Assembly (NCBI RefSeq): GCF_001612555.1
Contig: NZ_CP015110.1
Span: forward strand, 1,860,001-1,924,000
Length of the DNA: 64,000 bases
Direction: 5' to 3'
DNA from: Acinetobacter sp. TGL-Y2
GTDB taxonomy: Bacteria; Pseudomonadota; Gammaproteobacteria; Pseudomonadales; Moraxellaceae
The notes under the pieces were generated by a model that had not been told where the DNA came from, made no database searches, and worked only from the letters and a program-made list of their open reading frames with translations. The position numbers and the translations under genes are program-made. Position 1 is the first letter of the stretch. Each line of letters starts with the position of its first letter. Positions 61,905-64,000 of this stretch are shown here, piece by piece.

Positions 61905-62441
61905 ATGTCACTTTCGCATGTGCTATTGACCAGTTTAATTGAAAAACCAAGCTCTGGGTTTGAGTTGGCACGTCGCTTTGATCGCTCAATGGGATTTTTT
62001 TGGAATGCAACCCATCAACAAATTTACCGTGAACTCGCTGCAATGCAAAAAAAAGGTTGGATTTCACCGCTTGAAAATGAAAATGATATTCGGCGTAAAA
62101 AAACCTATCAGGTCGAGCAAATGGGTCGTGCCGAACTTGCTGACTGGATGGTTAAACAAAGTCCGCCTGCACAGTTACGTGAAGAACTGATGGTTCGTTT
62201 GCGGGCTGAAGCGCAACTTGGTGGAAATGGCGTTCTTCCAGAGCTGAAGCGCCATTTACAAATACATCAAAACAATTTAAAAACCTATCAAGTCATCTAT
62301 GATAAAGACTTTAAACATTCAGATGATTCAGACCGTACCTTATATATTCATAAAATGGTGTTACAGCTGGGTATAGAATTAGAAATGGGCTGGATTAATT
62401 GGTTAGAACGTGTGATTCCACAGCTTAAAAAATTTGAATAA
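61905..62441 (+). CDS. PadR family transcriptional regulator
   Basis: A winged-helix repressor of 178 residues. The PadR pattern is SLSHVLLTSLIEKPSSGFELARRFDRSMGFFWNATHQQIYREL, with the recognition helix in about residues 20-40 and the wing in ENDIRRKKTYQVEQMGRAEL. The C-terminal helical part is Virulence-activator-like and mediates dimerisation. I prefer ATG 61905; an ATG at 61872 would overlap the operator palindrome. The gene is followed 12 bases later by a hydrolase and is divergent from fadH, which it probably controls (inference). Confidence 0.85.
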   Translation: MSLSHVLLTSLIEKPSSGFELARRFDRSMGFFWNATHQQIYRELAAMQKKGWISPLENENDIRRKKTYQVEQMGRAELADWMVKQSPPAQLREELMVRLRAEAQLGGNGVLPELKRHLQIHQNNLKTYQVIYDKDFKHSDDSDRTLYIHKMVLQLGIELEMGWINWLERVIPQLKKFE

Positions 62442-62453
62442 TCAGGAGCGATA

Positions 62454-63374
62454 ATGCCGCGATACACCATGCAGGACGGCGAACAGCTTTATGTTCGTGA
62501 AATCGGTCAAGGTCAACCCGTACTTGTGCTCTCAGGCCTTGGCATGCAAAGTTGGCAATGGCTCCCCTTTATCGCGACGCATTTAAAAACATTCAAATTC
62601 ATGATTCCAGACTGGCGTGGTTTTGGCGGATCTGGTCAATGTGCTATTCCTGCAATTGACGCCATTTCAAGCCATTGGCAAGATATTGAATGTTTAATCA
62701 AGCAGCTTGATTTGAATGATTTTATTTTAATGGGCTATTCCATGGGCGCAACCACCGCCATGCATGGTATGCAATATGGGGATTTAGGCAGAAAACTCAA
62801 AGCTTATCTGCATATTGACCAAACGCCCAAAATTATAACTGATGATACTTGGGCATATGGCTTGTTGGGTGCAAAACATCCTGAGTTTAAAGTGCTGATG
62901 CAGCAATTGGCAAAATTTCTACATGATCATCAAAACTACACACAACTTCGTGACTTAAACCCAAATCAGAGAAATCAATTGGTAGCGCTTTGGCTGGCTT
63001 TTCTTAGCTTACAGTCGAATCCTCCTCTCACCACAAAAATACTCAAATTCGCTTTGAATCAGCCGAGCTTGCAACAGCGTCTATTGCCTATTCAGCGCTT
63101 AGACTATATGCGCTGGTACATCGACAATTATTTGTATCATCATGAGGATTACCGTGAAGCTTTGTCTAATCTTGACTGTCCTGCGACTTTCTTTATTGGT
63201 GCGCAGTCCACACTCTATCCAGCGCAAGGACAAATCCAAATTGCGGAGTCTGTAGCAAATTCAAATCATGTGTTATTTAAGCGCTCAGGTCACGCGCCTT
63301 TAATGACTGAACCCTTTAAATTTAGTGGTGAACTGTCCAATTTTTTAAAACGTAGCAGTTACCGATTTCAATAA
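62454..63374 (+). CDS. Alpha/beta hydrolase
   Basis: A 306-residue hydrolase. The nucleophile elbow is GYSMGATTAMHG (Ser at about residue 100), the oxyanion loop is VLVLSGLGMQSWQWLPF, and the cap resembles DHH-like esterases, with DWRGFGGSGQ at about 54-63. The last His is in KRSGHAPLMTEP. No signal peptide. It follows the PadR gene by 12 bases, so it belongs to the same unit; the pairing with fadH hints at a role in processing acyl compounds, but the substrate is unknown. Confidence 0.85.
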   Translation: MPRYTMQDGEQLYVREIGQGQPVLVLSGLGMQSWQWLPFIATHLKTFKFMIPDWRGFGGSGQCAIPAIDAISSHWQDIECLIKQLDLNDFILMGYSMGATTAMHGMQYGDLGRKLKAYLHIDQTPKIITDDTWAYGLLGAKHPEFKVLMQQLAKFLHDHQNYTQLRDLNPNQRNQLVALWLAFLSLQSNPPLTTKILKFALNQPSLQQRLLPIQRLDYMRWYIDNYLYHHEDYREALSNLDCPATFFIGAQSTLYPAQGQIQIAESVANSNHVLFKRSGHAPLMTEPFKFSGELSNFLKRSSYRFQ

Positions 63375-63404
63375 CGACTTAAACAAAATACCGTTGAGAA
63401 CATC

Positions 63405-63746
63405 ATGAAAAAAATATTCCTATTCAGCTTATTGATTTGTATCAGCTCGCTTTCTGTCGCAAAAATGCTGACCTATACGATCGTGTCTGGTGGCGGTGTG
63501 GATGATAGATCTTTAGGACTCATGAACCAGCAAGGGCAAGAGATACATAGTTATTGTCTGGATCAATGTGGCAACTGGTTTGAAGCGTCTACCGAACATG
63601 AAGGTGAAACGTTAAAAAGCCAATATAAAGGTCAAAAAATCAGTGCCGAACTGTCTTACGAAATCAATAATGATCGCATTGTCGGTCCAGGCCATGATGA
63701 AAAATTGTACTTTATTCAGAAAATAAAAGTATTATCCAAACCTTAA
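63405..63746 (+). CDS. Hypothetical exported protein (113 residues)
   Basis: Begins with a signal peptide (KKIFLFSLLICISSLSVA, cleavage near residue 19). The mature part contains LTYTIVSGGGVDDRSLGLMN, two Cys in CLDQCGNWFEAS that could pair, and QYKGQKISAELSYEINNDRIVGPG. It is probably periplasmic. No known family; it follows the hydrolase by 30 bases and may share its transcript. Confidence 0.65.
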   Translation: MKKIFLFSLLICISSLSVAKMLTYTIVSGGGVDDRSLGLMNQQGQEIHSYCLDQCGNWFEASTEHEGETLKSQYKGQKISAELSYEINNDRIVGPGHDEKLYFIQKIKVLSKP

Positions 63747-63805
63747 AAATCGAGGGTAAATAATAAACGCATCAGCATGTCTAAGGTAATAGTGAGTTTA
63801 CTCAC

Positions 63806-64000
63806 TTAATCATAAAATGCAGCATCACCTGATTGAGCACGTGATAAGATCAATGCTTGCATATCTTGTGAGCCTGTATAGATATCTACCCCTTCTAAAT
63901 TCACAAATAACGTGCCCACACCAAATTTATCAGAAATGCTGTTTCCACCTATCATGTCAGGTGCCATATGTGCGATATCCAAAGCTTCGCAGCTGATGGC
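63806..64000 (-). CDS. Acyl-CoA dehydrogenase, C-terminal end only
   Basis: Translating the minus strand from the right edge gives a 64-residue end to a stop at 63806. It contains ALDIAHMAPDMIGGNSISDKFGV, NLEGVDIYTGSQDMQALILSRAQSGDAAFYD, close to the C-terminal helix region of acyl-CoA dehydrogenases (the MLGGNGI and NLE...YEGT...ILGRA pattern). The start lies beyond the window. It is convergent with the exported-protein gene; no strong terminator lies between. Given fadH nearby, a fatty-acid role is plausible. Confidence 0.8.
   Translation of the reverse strand, partial: AISCEALDIAHMAPDMIGGNSISDKFGVGTLFVNLEGVDIYTGSQDMQALILSRAQSGDAAFYD

Noticed and set aside
63791..63806. AGTGAG/CTCACT hairpin as terminator between the last two genes
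   Set aside because: The stem is only 6 bp and lacks a T-run on either strand.

Overview
The window is a piece of a gammaproteobacterial chromosome that looks like Acinetobacter (Moraxellaceae). The evidence is an AT-rich background, the pyrH-frr-uppS-cdsA-dxr-rseP and pyrG-kdsA-eno-ftsB-ispD housekeeping blocks, small hypothetical genes of Acinetobacter type, a tandem glycine riboswitch in front of a DadA-like gene, and IS5/IS630-type insertion sequences. No rRNA or tRNA gene, CRISPR array or prophage was seen. The genus call is an inference from gene content and protein sequence; no search was run.

Layout. 1-6.7 kb: envelope and translation block on the minus strand (rseP partial, dxr, cdsA, uppS, frr, pyrH, rimO). 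6.7-9.6 kb: ntrBC behind a good sigma-54 promoter candidate and a possible NtrC site. 9.7-16 kb: a secreted hypothetical protein, prpC-prpB with a divergent TetR regulator, argF and an MHS-type transporter. 16.3-21.4 kb: ynfA, clpS-clpA, a membrane coiled-coil protein and argC. 21.5-26.6 kb: an HD-domain/hydrolase pair, a YgjP-like peptidase, a palindromic repeat, rpiA and ilvA. 26.6-29.1 kb: a small gene destroyed by a frameshift and an IS5-family element, which was itself interrupted by a second IS5-type element with clear 9-bp target duplications. 29.2-36.1 kb: KtrAB-type potassium uptake, a stand-alone (p)ppGpp-hydrolase-like HD protein, a LysR regulator, trmA, small proteins and an LRAT-like protein. 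36.6-43.6 kb: aldo/keto reductase with divergent LysR, glnS, ppiB, lpxH, a hypothetical and a nitroreductase. 43.6-48.8 kb: two DadA-family dehydrogenases flanking rodA. The first lies behind the glycine riboswitch; the second has an IS630-type element directly upstream of its start. 49.1-54 kb: ispD, ftsB, eno, kdsA, pyrG. 54-59.7 kb: a lipoprotein, a Sel1-repeat protein, a CpdB-like nucleotidase with a Pho-box-like promoter, a YheT-like hydrolase and an NTF2-like protein. 59.7-64 kb: fadH divergent from a PadR regulator across two matching dyad operators, an alpha/beta hydrolase, a secreted hypothetical, and the end of an acyl-CoA dehydrogenase.

Most genes are housekeeping. The most informative signals are regulatory: the sigma-54/NtrC region of ntrBC, the glycine riboswitch on a DadA-like gene, the three-repeat Pho box before the nucleotidase, and the PadR/FadH operator pair. 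The mobile-element story (nested IS, broken gene reconstructed across it, IS630 cutting dadA from its upstream DNA) and a scattered family of GGGG/CCCC palindromes are the main genome-plasticity features. I did not find a clearly new multi-gene defence or biosynthetic system.
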